Source: CAZBMD01 sp964493325 (lineage in GTDB: Bacteria > Babelota > Babeliae > Babelales > RVW-14). From it: 64,000 nucleotides of DNA. Every line of letters begins with the position of its first letter. The stretch's first letter is position 1. Positions 33,658 to 42,406 of the stretch are shown in pieces. Where the stretch lies: positions 1-64,000 of the forward strand of contig CAZBMD010000004.1 of NCBI GenBank assembly GCA_964493325.1, given 5' to 3'. The translations under genes and the position numbers were made by a program. Under the pieces are notes generated by a model. It saw nothing but the letters and a program-made list of their open reading frames with translations. It had not been told where the DNA came from and made no database searches.

Positions 33658-36105
33658 ATGAAGAATAAAATGATGTTTTTTGCACTATTAGCTACGTTTG
33701 GCTCTATGCAGGCTGATTCTATCCAAACAGAAGAGATGAGCTCTGTGGCTATTCAACAAGCTGGGACTAACTCGAAAGATATCAACGTTCAAGATGAACA
33801 AGGTAAAACAGCCTTGCATCGTGCTGTTGACGCTCTTGATCTTGAAAAGGTAAAAGAACTTTTGGTCAATGGAGCGAATCCCAACATTCAAGATAGTTAT
33901 AGCAAAAACACTCCGTTGATTTATGTTTGCAATAACTATCACTACACGGACCCCATTACTCGCAATGTTCTGCTGGATGAGGTTTTTGAGTCTAAAAGAC
34001 TTGCAATAGTAAAAGAACTCTTGGCTCATGGAGCTAATACAAATCTTCAGGGTAGCTATGGCTCAACAGCGTTGCATCAAGCCGTTACATCAAAAAATCT
34101 TGAAATAGTAAAAGAGTTGTTAGCTCATGGAGCGGATGTTGGTATCGATAATGATTATGGTAAATCGCCGTTATATTGTGCTCAAGATTATAGAGATTCT
34201 GAAATAGAAAATGCACTTTTGGATCATGGGATAGATGCGAGTATTCGAGAAAAACATTGCGCAACGCCTTTGCAAGAAGCTGTTCGGTTGGGTGATCTTG
34301 AAACAGTAAAAGAGTTATTGGCTCAGAGAGCGAATCCTAATACTCAGGACTGGAAAGGTAAAACAGCTTTGCATGATGCAGTTGAATACATGACTAAGAG
34401 TGAGTTTTCTTTTGAAGACGAAGAGAATTGGGATGAGGTGACTCGCTTTAAATACATGGCTGTCCAGTCTCGGGGCCTTGAGATAGTCAAAGAGCTTTTA
34501 GTGCACGGAGCAGATGCAAACATTAAGGACCGATCTGAATCAACGCCGTTGTTGCTCGCTGTTTGGAACGAACATTGTCCTCTTGTTGATGCTATTCTAA
34601 CTGGTGGAAAGGGCATCAATGTCAATCTTGTTGCATTTGATGGTCAGACGCCTTTATTAAGAGCGCTTCAATGTAGCAATTTAAGTATTGCAAGAGAGCT
34701 TATAAAGTACGGAGCTGATCTTGATATTCCAGACAAAAAAGGCATGATAGCTTTTTTTAATAGCAATTATTCGGATCCTTCATTAAAAAAATATTTAGTC
34801 CATGTTCACCAAGTTGGAGTGGATACTCAGAACAAAGACCATGATGGAAAACTTGTTGCTCGTTGGTGCACGTGTGCGTCTGAGCTACTTGCTGGAGCAA
34901 ATCCTAATACTCAAGGTAAAGATGGTAGAACGCTTTTGCATTGTGCTGTTACCTATGCGCCGCTTGCATCGATATGTGAAACTTTAAAGCGTGGTGCTGA
35001 TGTAAATATTCAGGACAATGAGGGCAGAACCGCTCTGCATGAGGTTCTTTCTCACCGTTATAGAGAAGAAGACCGCATAGATATTGTAAAAGAGCTTTTG
35101 GCTGCCGGGGCGAATCCAAATCTTCAGGATTCCTGCGGTGAAACGGCTTTGCATGCATTGATTAATTGCCATACTGGTTACATGGATGGATATGAATTAA
35201 TTCTCCTAAAAGAGCTGTTTGCATCAGGAGCAAACCCAAATATTCAAGATAAACGTGGTCAGACCGTTTTGTCTGCAACCATTCAACGCGGCGGCAGGTC
35301 ATCGGAAAATTTTGAAAAAATAAGGGAACTTTTGATGCGCGGGGCAAATCCAAATATGCATGATGATCAAGGTTGGTTCCCGCTATTGCATGCTGTGTAT
35401 TATGACGGCTATACAGAACTTGTAGATCTTTTGTGTGAATATGGCGCAGATGTTAATGGGCGAGCATTGGCAGACACCTCCTGGCGTGGCGAAACTGCCT
35501 TGCAAGTGGCGGTTGGAGAGAAGAATCTTGAAATGGTAGAAAAGCTTTTATCCTATGGAGCAAACCCTAATACTGTTGATAAAGAGGGTTGTTTGATTTT
35601 ATATAAAATTCTTGCCCGTGGGCGTGATGATTGGAAAGAAAATTTTATGAGTGTTGTGCAAGCGTTTTTAGCTCATGGAGCTGACGTAAATCTTCAAGAT
35701 AAAGATGCTGCAAATGCTTTGCATAAAATTGTTAGTCGAGGCTGCCGAAGCAATTATTATTTCTCTCTTGATGAACAAACAGAGATTGACCTTGTAAAAG
35801 CAGTGTTGGCTCATGGTGCTAATCCCAATCTTCAAGATAATGATGGAAATACGGTATTGGGCAAAGCTCTTAAAAACTGCTCTTCTAAAACGGTACAAGA
35901 GCTCCTTGCTGCTGGCGCGAATCCTAATAGTCACGATAAAGATGGCCAAACAGATTTGCTTCGTGCTGATGCTAAGATTAAGGATTCTGAAGAAAACACG
36001 GCTATTGGTGATGGTGGGCGAAAGGGACGCTCCCTTGCATTCTTAGAGATGTTGAAATATAAGCTATGGAAAAATCCATTTTCATTCATCACTAACAATA
36101 AATAG
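33658..36105 (+). CDS. Large secreted ankyrin-repeat protein 2 of the paralogue array
   Basis: An 815-residue protein. The signal peptide MKNKMMFFALLATFGSMQAD is almost identical to those of its neighbours. It is followed by about twenty ankyrin repeats, many of the form KTALHRAVDALDLEKVKELL with the linker GANPNIQD, some lengthened by inserts. The C-terminal tail is FLEMLKYKLWKNP. GGAGG precedes the ATG at good spacing. Repeats differ enough from one another to suggest an old expansion. Such solenoids bind partner proteins; a host target is plausible but unproven. Confidence 0.9.
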   Translation: MKNKMMFFALLATFGSMQADSIQTEEMSSVAIQQAGTNSKDINVQDEQGKTALHRAVDALDLEKVKELLVNGANPNIQDSYSKNTPLIYVCNNYHYTDPITRNVLLDEVFESKRLAIVKELLAHGANTNLQGSYGSTALHQAVTSKNLEIVKELLAHGADVGIDNDYGKSPLYCAQDYRDSEIENALLDHGIDASIREKHCATPLQEAVRLGDLETVKELLAQRANPNTQDWKGKTALHDAVEYMTKSEFSFEDEENWDEVTRFKYMAVQSRGLEIVKELLVHGADANIKDRSESTPLLLAVWNEHCPLVDAILTGGKGINVNLVAFDGQTPLLRALQCSNLSIARELIKYGADLDIPDKKGMIAFFNSNYSDPSLKKYLVHVHQVGVDTQNKDHDGKLVARWCTCASELLAGANPNTQGKDGRTLLHCAVTYAPLASICETLKRGADVNIQDNEGRTALHEVLSHRYREEDRIDIVKELLAAGANPNLQDSCGETALHALINCHTGYMDGYELILLKELFASGANPNIQDKRGQTVLSATIQRGGRSSENFEKIRELLMRGANPNMHDDQGWFPLLHAVYYDGYTELVDLLCEYGADVNGRALADTSWRGETALQVAVGEKNLEMVEKLLSYGANPNTVDKEGCLILYKILARGRDDWKENFMSVVQAFLAHGADVNLQDKDAANALHKIVSRGCRSNYYFSLDEQTEIDLVKAVLAHGANPNLQDNDGNTVLGKALKNCSSKTVQELLAAGANPNSHDKDGQTDLLRADAKIKDSEENTAIGDGGRKGRSLAFLEMLKYKLWKNPFSFITNNK

Positions 36106-36199
36106 AAAATTTTTTAGAAAAATAGCAGGGGTCATTTTTTCAATTGATCCCTCAACCTGATACCGGATTCAACATCTAAACCTATTTTAATGTCTAATT

Positions 36200-36293
36200 T
36201 GGCTTACTGATAGCGCGTTTTTCATTTGAAAGAATAGGTGATATATTTATATTATAAATAAATACTGTTATTTTTATTACCCAGGAGGTTTTT
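36200..36293 (+). repeat. Ankyrin-gene upstream block, copy C (short)
   Basis: GGCTTACTGATAGCGCGTTTTTCATTTGA ... CCCAGGAGGTTTTT (in pieces) repeats the last ninety bases of copies A and B, including the ribosome site, but the more distal half is missing. Confidence 0.7.
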
Positions 36294-36956
36294 ATGAAGA
36301 ATAAAATGATACTTTTTGCGATATTAGCTACGTTTGGCTCTATGCAGGCTGATATAGATTCTATAATTGATGTGGGCAGCGAAGCTACACAACAAGTTGA
36401 AGTGAAGTCGGAAGCTGCCACCATTCAGGATAACATACATGACCTAGCTTTGCGGGTTGCAATTATAGACAAAGATCTGGATAAAGTCAAAGAGCTCCTT
36501 GCTCTGGGTGCAAATCCTAATACCTATTATGTGAAACAGGGTATGCCTGTACTGATGCTTGCATTATTGATTAAGAGCGATCCAGAAGTTATCAAACTGC
36601 TATTGGCTTATGGGGCCAATCCTAACGTCCCAGATGATTTTGGGCAGACGGCGCTAATGTTTGCCATAGCAAGAGGTTGCGATACCAAAATTGTAGAAAA
36701 CCTTTTGGCTCATAAAGCTGATCCGAATATTCAGGATAAACAGGATAGAGCGGCTTTGCATGTTGCAGCATCCATTGGAAAACTTGATTTGGTAAGAAAG
36801 CTGCTTGCTCATGGCGCAGATCCTAAACTTAAAGGCCCAGGGGGACACACAGCTCTTTTGCTGGCTGCTATTGGGGGGAACGTTTCGGTCTTTTTAGAGC
36901 TTTTGAAATATAAGCTTTGGAAGAATCCGGTTCCATTCACCGCTGACAATAAATAG
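36294..36956 (+). CDS. Secreted ankyrin-repeat protein 3 of the paralogue array
   Basis: A 220-residue protein with the shared signal peptide MKNKMILFAILATFGSMQAD, about five ankyrin repeats (DKVKELLALGANPNTYY, QTALMFAIARGCDTKIVENLL, RAALHVAASIGKLDLVRKLL) and the shared tail FLELLKYKLWKNP. The bases after its stop (AATAGAAAATTTTTTAGAAAA, in two words, then GCAGGGGTC) also match those after the second paralogue, so the 3' flank was duplicated too. AGGAGG precedes the ATG. Confidence 0.88.
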   Translation: MKNKMILFAILATFGSMQADIDSIIDVGSEATQQVEVKSEAATIQDNIHDLALRVAIIDKDLDKVKELLALGANPNTYYVKQGMPVLMLALLIKSDPEVIKLLLAYGANPNVPDDFGQTALMFAIARGCDTKIVENLLAHKADPNIQDKQDRAALHVAASIGKLDLVRKLLAHGADPKLKGPGGHTALLLAAIGGNVSVFLELLKYKLWKNPVPFTADNK

Positions 36957-37176
36957 AAAATTTTTTAGAAAAGTAGCAGGGGTCGACTAGAAGGTCGGCC
37001 TCTCAATATTCTCTTGGATTTATTAGCTAATCCTATTTGAATTCAAAATAAAGACTTATACTCTTTTTTCTTGGTGGATTACAGATATTTATTCACAATC
37101 TTCAAGATGACGCGTATGATTTTTACATATCTCTTTTTAACCGCTGGAACTACTATCACCATACAATCAGGAATTT

Positions 37177-38565
37177 ATGTCACAATACGATAAATCTGAG
37201 CAACGATCAGATAACAAACGACCAGAAAGAACGCGTTCAAGCCAAACAAGAAGTTATGGCCCGCATAGACCCAATAGCTCGAGCGGATCTGAAGAATCAG
37301 ATAGACCGCGCAGTTACAGTGGCCCTCGTGATGCAGAAAGCTCAAATCGCTCATCTGGCCCACGCAGACCAAGTTCTGGCGGAGCAGCTGGCCCAAGCCG
37401 GTCCGGAGGCTTCAGTCGCCCATCAAGCCCCAACCGCGGCGGCGGCAGATCAGGCGGCATGATTAAAAAATTCAACCCTTCCGATTTTATCAAAAAGGTT
37501 GAAGAGCAAGTTGTATCACCTGTGTATGTTCCAAAGCATGCGTTTTCTGATTTCTTAATCGAAGAACTTGTTAAGAAGAACATTGCCAAGCGTGGGTACA
37601 CATCGCCAACCCCAATTCAAGACGAAGCTATCCCGTTGCTTCTTGAAGGTAAAGACGTGATTGGTACAGCTAATACGGGTACCGGTAAAACAGCAGCGTT
37701 CTTAATTCCGCTTGTGAACAATCTTTTGACAAAAAAGACGAGCAGAGTGCTTATTGTTACTCCAACACGCGAATTGGCTGCACAAATTCAAGATGAACTT
37801 GCGCGATTCAAAGCTCAAACCGGATTTTATTCGGTGTTGTGTATTGGTGGCATGGCCCTTAATCCTCAGATTAGCCAATTAAGAAAAGATCCTGAATTTG
37901 TCATTGGTACACCGGGTCGACTAAAAGATCTTGAACAACAGCGTTATTTGAACCTTTCAAAATATACGTCCATTGTTTTGGATGAAGTTGATACCATGCT
38001 TGATATGGGATTTATCAATGATATGAAATATATCATTTCACGACTTCCAGAAAAAAGACATTCACTGTTCTTTTCGGCAACCATTTCTCCTGATATCAAA
38101 TCTTTGATGAATCGCTTTTTGCATGACCCTGTTTCTATTAGCGTTAAGACGCGCCAAACAGCTGAAAATGTCAACCAAGACATCATCAACGTGACGGCAA
38201 CAAATAAAATAGAAATTCTGCATGATCTTTTGATCAAGCCTGAATTTACCAAGGTTATTATTTTTGTTAGAACAAAGAGATCAACCGATAGACTTGCAAA
38301 AAGTTTGCGTGAGCGTGGATTTAAAATTACCGCTATTCATGGCGATAAAACGCAAGCTCAGCGAAAAAAAGCTCTTGAGATGTTCAAAGATAATCAGATC
38401 AAGATTCTTTTGGCTACCGACGTTGTTGCCCGAGGAATTGATATTGACGATGTCTCGCATGTTCTGAATTACGATTTGCCTCAGACTCATGAAGACTATA
38501 TTCACAGAATTGGTCGAACTGGTCGAGCGAATAAGATTGGCCAAGCAATCACTTTTATTGAGTAA
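37177..38565 (+). CDS. DEAD-box RNA helicase with N-terminal Ser/Arg/Gly-rich domain
   Basis: A 462-residue ATP-dependent RNA helicase. Residues 1-95 are low complexity (SRSGGFSRPSSPNRGGGRSG), then the helicase core: Q motif YTSPTPIQDEAIP, Walker A ANTGTGKTAAF, PTRELAAQI, DEVD in place of DEAD (IVLDEVDTMLDMGF), SAT (LFFSATIS), ARGIDIDDVSH and HRIGRTGRA. Bacterial DEAD proteins usually carry such basic tails at the C-terminus; here the tail is N-terminal and the protein ends right after motif VI. Likely roles are ribosome assembly or RNA turnover. A 29-bp-stem terminator follows. Confidence 0.93.
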   Translation: MSQYDKSEQRSDNKRPERTRSSQTRSYGPHRPNSSSGSEESDRPRSYSGPRDAESSNRSSGPRRPSSGGAAGPSRSGGFSRPSSPNRGGGRSGGMIKKFNPSDFIKKVEEQVVSPVYVPKHAFSDFLIEELVKKNIAKRGYTSPTPIQDEAIPLLLEGKDVIGTANTGTGKTAAFLIPLVNNLLTKKTSRVLIVTPTRELAAQIQDELARFKAQTGFYSVLCIGGMALNPQISQLRKDPEFVIGTPGRLKDLEQQRYLNLSKYTSIVLDEVDTMLDMGFINDMKYIISRLPEKRHSLFFSATISPDIKSLMNRFLHDPVSISVKTRQTAENVNQDIINVTATNKIEILHDLLIKPEFTKVIIFVRTKRSTDRLAKSLRERGFKITAIHGDKTQAQRKKALEMFKDNQIKILLATDVVARGIDIDDVSHVLNYDLPQTHEDYIHRIGRTGRANKIGQAITFIE

Positions 38566-38588
38566 GTAAGTTTTTAGCTTAGATATTT

Positions 38589-38649
38589 AAAATGATTTAT
38601 CCTTGTAATTTGGAAGTCCAACTTCTAAATTACAAGGATAAATCATTTT
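38589..38649. terminator. Bidirectional terminator with 29-bp stem
   Basis: AAAATGATTTATCCTTGTAA extends to GAAGT at 38617, and the inverse runs from 38621 to 38649, leaving a 3-base loop and only one G-T pair. It separates the convergent helicase and LolC/E-type genes, with T runs on both outgoing sides. Confidence 0.9.
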
Positions 38650-38657
38650 TTTTAGAT

Positions 38658-40013
38658 CTATTCGTGCCGCAGAACATCAGCAATGTGAATACGCTGTACT
38701 TGTTGTGCTGGAATAAAGGTTGCCAAAAAACCAAGCAGTAGCGTTGCAAGAAATACAACAATGAAAATCTCCGGTTCCATACGGGCTGGCAGGTATGAGA
38801 CGTAATAAACATCTGGGAGATCGATGCGAACATGATTTTCTAAGATATAGCCTCCAAGCGCTGCAAGCCCAAGGCCAACCAGCGAGGCAAGCAGGGTGAT
38901 GGTCATGCCAAGGCTCAAAAATATGCGGCGGATGCGGTAGCGCTCCAAGCCAATCGCCTTGAGGATGGCAATATCACGTCGCTTTTGTTGGATCTGCATA
39001 AAAAGCAGTGAAATCATGTTCATACTTGCAACCAGTGTGATGAGGGCGAGGATAAAGAACATCGCATATTTTTCAAGCTTCAGTGATGAAACCAGGGCTG
39101 GATATAGATCCTTCCAAGAACTGATGGTTAGATGCGAGAAGCTTTGTTGTAATTTTTTGATAACAACCTGTTCGTCGCTTGGGCCACCAAGAGCGTATAA
39201 AAAACGTTGTTTTAGATGAGATCCAAAGGTGCTCCAAAAAGAAACAGCCCAGAGTCCTTGTTGCTGATATGCGGTAGATAGGGCTGATCGAGAAGACTCT
39301 TTAACTTTTATGGTGATCGTATCTACCCCCTCATCATCAAACGTTTTGTTCACAAAATCCAGTGATGCGTAGGCAAAGTTATTATCATACTCCTCAAGTC
39401 CAATCTTAAAAATCCCGGCAACGATGACAGTCTTTTTTTTCAACAGAATGCGTCTTTTGTTGCCCGATTCAGGGATCATGAGCGAGACTTGCTCGCCAAT
39501 CTTTATGCCAAGTTCTTGAGCCATCTTTGAACCGATTAAAATATTATTTTGAGTAACTAAATTTTTGAGTAGCGGCTTATTTTTTTGATCTTCATTGGTT
39601 TGCCATGCAATAATTTTTTCTTCTAGCGTGGTGACCAGTCCCTCGTGTGCAGAATCAATTCCTTTGAGAAAAACAACGGTCTGATTTTTATTTTTTTCGA
39701 TGATAGCCTGTTTGATTGCTCCTGCACTGATGCCACTGATGGTGTCTCCACATTCTTGTTCAATTGCTGGGCGTAGCTGCTCGTAGTCAAGGCGGTTGCC
39801 CGGCGAACTTATAATGATGCTCGCGTTGATGCCTTGCATTTTTTCGTGGATAGTTTTTTCAAACCCGTTGGTGATGATGAGGGTGAGCATCAAGGCAAAT
39901 GTGCCGATGCAGATACCCAAAAAGCAAATCTTGGTCATAAACGCAATGCTGGCATCTTTGTTTTTTGCAAAAAGATAGCGCCAGGCGATGAGTAGTTCTG
40001 GAGAATTGAACAT
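38658..40013 (-). CDS. LolC/LolE-type ABC transporter permease
   Basis: A 451-residue inner-membrane protein of the FtsX/LolCE family. The N-terminal SPELLIAWRYLFAKNKD and first helix ICFLGICIGTFALMLTLII are typical, followed by a long periplasmic domain and three C-terminal helices (FFILALITLVASMNMISLLF, ITLLASLVGLGLAALGGYIL, FIVVFLATLLLGFLATFIPA). LolCE with the ATPase LolD extracts lipoproteins from the inner membrane for delivery to the outer membrane. No ATPase gene is adjacent, so the partner is elsewhere. Its presence supports an outer membrane. Confidence 0.85.
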   Translation of the reverse strand: MFNSPELLIAWRYLFAKNKDASIAFMTKICFLGICIGTFALMLTLIITNGFEKTIHEKMQGINASIIISSPGNRLDYEQLRPAIEQECGDTISGISAGAIKQAIIEKNKNQTVVFLKGIDSAHEGLVTTLEEKIIAWQTNEDQKNKPLLKNLVTQNNILIGSKMAQELGIKIGEQVSLMIPESGNKRRILLKKKTVIVAGIFKIGLEEYDNNFAYASLDFVNKTFDDEGVDTITIKVKESSRSALSTAYQQQGLWAVSFWSTFGSHLKQRFLYALGGPSDEQVVIKKLQQSFSHLTISSWKDLYPALVSSLKLEKYAMFFILALITLVASMNMISLLFMQIQQKRRDIAILKAIGLERYRIRRIFLSLGMTITLLASLVGLGLAALGGYILENHVRIDLPDVYYVSYLPARMEPEIFIVVFLATLLLGFLATFIPAQQVQRIHIADVLRHE

Positions 40014-40146
40014 AAAAAACCTGCATTCGAATAAAAATTTTTATCAAAGGAACAATAGGTTCCTCAGTCTAGTACGATGGAAAGGGATGTGTAAAGATTT
40101 GCGTGTTGAGATGAATTTATTTGAAGAAAAGTTTTGTCCGTATTTT

Positions 40147-41085
40147 TTATTCTTGTCGGCGATCTTTGATGTAGGTGTTGCGCTGGCCCTCTTGTGCTCT
40201 ATTTTTTGCAAATTGCTTGAGTTCAGCTGCAATTTGAGCAATTTGAGGAACGCACGAAAGTGGTCGTTTTTCATTGGTGACAACTGCTAGAGAAATTGAG
40301 ATAAGCGGAAGCAGGTGCTGAGTGCCTTGTCGATTGCGAACAATCATCTTACTTCGAGATAAGTCATGCTCATTGTAGAGCTGCTTGGTATGCAGATCAA
40401 AATGAGTAGTCACGTAGTCAGCGATAGCATCAATGTGCTCTGGGGTCGAGATTACGATAAAATCATCGCCGCCAATGTGCCCAAGAAAATCATCTGAGTG
40501 GCCATTTTTTTGAAGCGCAAGCGTTAAGATTTGCGCTGTCTGTTGAATCATTCTATCACCCATGGCATAACCATATTTATCGTTGTACGCTTTAAAATCG
40601 TTCAGGTCGGCGTACAAGATGGCTATCGGTTTTGAAAGTCTTTGTGTAATAATTTTATTAATGATGCTGCTACCTGGTAATTTAGTAAGCGGGTTTGCGT
40701 TTTGGTCGCGCTCTGCTCGGCGCACGTTCATTAGTAGACGCGCGCGTAATGCGACAGCGTCAATGGGTTTTTGTACAAAATCATCAGCGCCTTGTTCTGC
40801 TGCATCGACAATATCGTTTGGTAAAACATTCTTTGCAAGAATGATTACGGGAATATGGATTGTCTTGAAATTAGATTTGAGTGTATGAATGGAGATAGAG
40901 CTTTCTAATATTTGTTGATCCATAATAATGCATACAAGGTTATTGTGCTGGTCGATGATTGAGGTTATGGCTTCCTGCCTTGCAGCAGTCATGATAGCAT
41001 AGTCGTCTGCAAGAGCTGTTTGGATGGAGGCTATAGTATCTTGATCATTGCTGACGACTAAAATTGCCCTTTGAATAGTGCTCAT
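40147..41085 (-). CDS. REC-GGDEF response regulator
   Basis: A 312-residue protein: a receiver domain (about residues 8-120, with the phosphoacceptor Asp in CIIMDQQIL and the Lys in DDFVQKPIDAVAL) joined to a GGDEF domain (NPLTKLPGSSIINKII, LYADLNDFKAYNDKYGYAMGD). The signature loop reads GGDDF (HIGGDDFIVIS), an E-to-D change, so cyclase activity is uncertain. GGDEF enzymes make cyclic di-GMP. No sensor kinase is adjacent. AAGGGATT precedes the ATG. Confidence 0.88.
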   Translation of the reverse strand: MSTIQRAILVVSNDQDTIASIQTALADDYAIMTAARQEAITSIIDQHNNLVCIIMDQQILESSISIHTLKSNFKTIHIPVIILAKNVLPNDIVDAAEQGADDFVQKPIDAVALRARLLMNVRRAERDQNANPLTKLPGSSIINKIITQRLSKPIAILYADLNDFKAYNDKYGYAMGDRMIQQTAQILTLALQKNGHSDDFLGHIGGDDFIVISTPEHIDAIADYVTTHFDLHTKQLYNEHDLSRSKMIVRNRQGTQHLLPLISISLAVVTNEKRPLSCVPQIAQIAAELKQFAKNRAQEGQRNTYIKDRRQE

Positions 41086-41272
41086 AATCCCTTGCGTTTC
41101 TTTGTATGCAGTACGGTTAATCTTTGAAGATTTACATTCTTTGTATACATTACTAAAGAGTGTTACGTAATTTATTTAAAATTACTACACCTTGCCTAGT
41201 TGATGATATACAATGAAGCAAATTGTGTAAAAATAAAGAGTGTGTCATAGAAAAAAGAAGAAAGATGATACA

Positions 41273-41974
41273 ATGTTTTCATCAAGAGTATTTAAATATG
41301 TTTCCTATCTCTCTTGTTTGTTGATTGTTCTGACCTTGTCGGGATGCATCAAATATTACAAGGTCTTAAAGAATGAATTTCCGCAGGGCGAAGATTTTTC
41401 GCCAGAAGAAGATGTAATGCGGCGTTATGTTCGTAACACGGCTGTGTATGACCAGTTTCAGACGCTTGCTCATTTTGACGCAATGTGGCTTTCTGATGAA
41501 ATGAAAACAACCTATGTTGGACTTCATGGTGCGCGTATTGGGCGTGATGAAGAGGGCCGAGAGACGTTGCTTCGTCGTCAGCTTGAAGAAAATAAACACT
41601 GGATATCATTTTATATCCTTGCCGATATCAGAGAAAAAAATCACACCTCGCTGAGCGAAAAAAATGCTTCTTGGACCTTTTATTTAGAGCTTTCAGACGG
41701 TGAACGTGTTCAGCCGGTGAGTATCAAGGAAGTTGAAATTGAGCCAGAGTACCAATATTTGTTTGGTCACCGATTCAATAATCATAAGTCATCGTATCTT
41801 ATTAAGTTTCCTGCACATGATTTGACGGGCGAGCCTTACCTTGATCAAGGACCGGTTATGAAACTTGGTTGTTGTTCGGCAAGCAAAAAAACAACAATGG
41901 CATGGAAGATGCTTGAAAAGCCTGAAAAAAAAATAAAAAAAGAAAGTTTGCATGAAGATTTCTATTGGGGCTGA
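41273..41974 (+). CDS. Hypothetical lipoprotein
   Basis: A 233-residue protein with a lipoprotein signal: MFSSRVFKYVSYLSCLLIV followed by the lipobox LSGC. The mature part (YYKVLKNEFPQGEDFSPEED, then WTFYLELSDGERVQPVSI) is unassigned but looks like a mixed alpha/beta soluble domain. The ATG follows AGAAGAAAG. Its last 23 bases overlap the start of rpiB, so the two are translationally linked, although no functional link is obvious. Confidence 0.78.
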   Translation: MFSSRVFKYVSYLSCLLIVLTLSGCIKYYKVLKNEFPQGEDFSPEEDVMRRYVRNTAVYDQFQTLAHFDAMWLSDEMKTTYVGLHGARIGRDEEGRETLLRRQLEENKHWISFYILADIREKNHTSLSEKNASWTFYLELSDGERVQPVSIKEVEIEPEYQYLFGHRFNNHKSSYLIKFPAHDLTGEPYLDQGPVMKLGCCSASKKTTMAWKMLEKPEKKIKKESLHEDFYWG

Positions 41975-42377
41975 TCATCGCGGGTTTGAGCTCAAGCGAG
42001 CAATTATAGATCATTTTGTGCAGTATGCGTGGCATGATGTTGGTGCTCATTCATTGGAGCGTACTGATTATCCAGTGTACGCCAAAGAGGTCTGCCATGA
42101 TATCCAGCGTGGAGATTCCTCCTGTGGTATTTTAATTTGCGGTTCGGGGGTTGGCATTTCTATTGCAGCCAATCGATTTGCAGGAATTTATGCAGCGCTG
42201 TGTTGGTCGACCGAAATTGCTGAGCGAGCAAAACAGCATGATGGCGCCAATGTTCTGGTTCTTCCTGCAGACTTTATTACACATGAGCAGGCCTTTGCAA
42301 TGATCGATGCTTGGCTTGGCGCAACATTTAAAGAAGGGCGATATAAGGAGCGCCTCTTGATGATAGATAAGATGTAG
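41952..42377 (+). CDS. rpiB: Ribose-5-phosphate isomerase B
   Basis: Interconverts ribose 5-phosphate and ribulose 5-phosphate. The start KISIGADHRGFELKRAI, the phosphate-loop GILICGSGVGISIAANRF and GANVLVLPADFI identify RpiB/LacA-type isomerases; the catalytic Cys is in LICGSG. The 141-residue length is typical. It overlaps the upstream lipoprotein gene by 23 bases and is followed after about 30 bp by the IPT-domain protein, so three genes may share a transcript. Confidence 0.94.
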   Translation: MKISIGADHRGFELKRAIIDHFVQYAWHDVGAHSLERTDYPVYAKEVCHDIQRGDSSCGILICGSGVGISIAANRFAGIYAALCWSTEIAERAKQHDGANVLVLPADFITHEQAFAMIDAWLGATFKEGRYKERLLMIDKM

Positions 42378-42406
42378 TTGATGAATTCGAAAAAGAAGGA
42401 GAGGGT

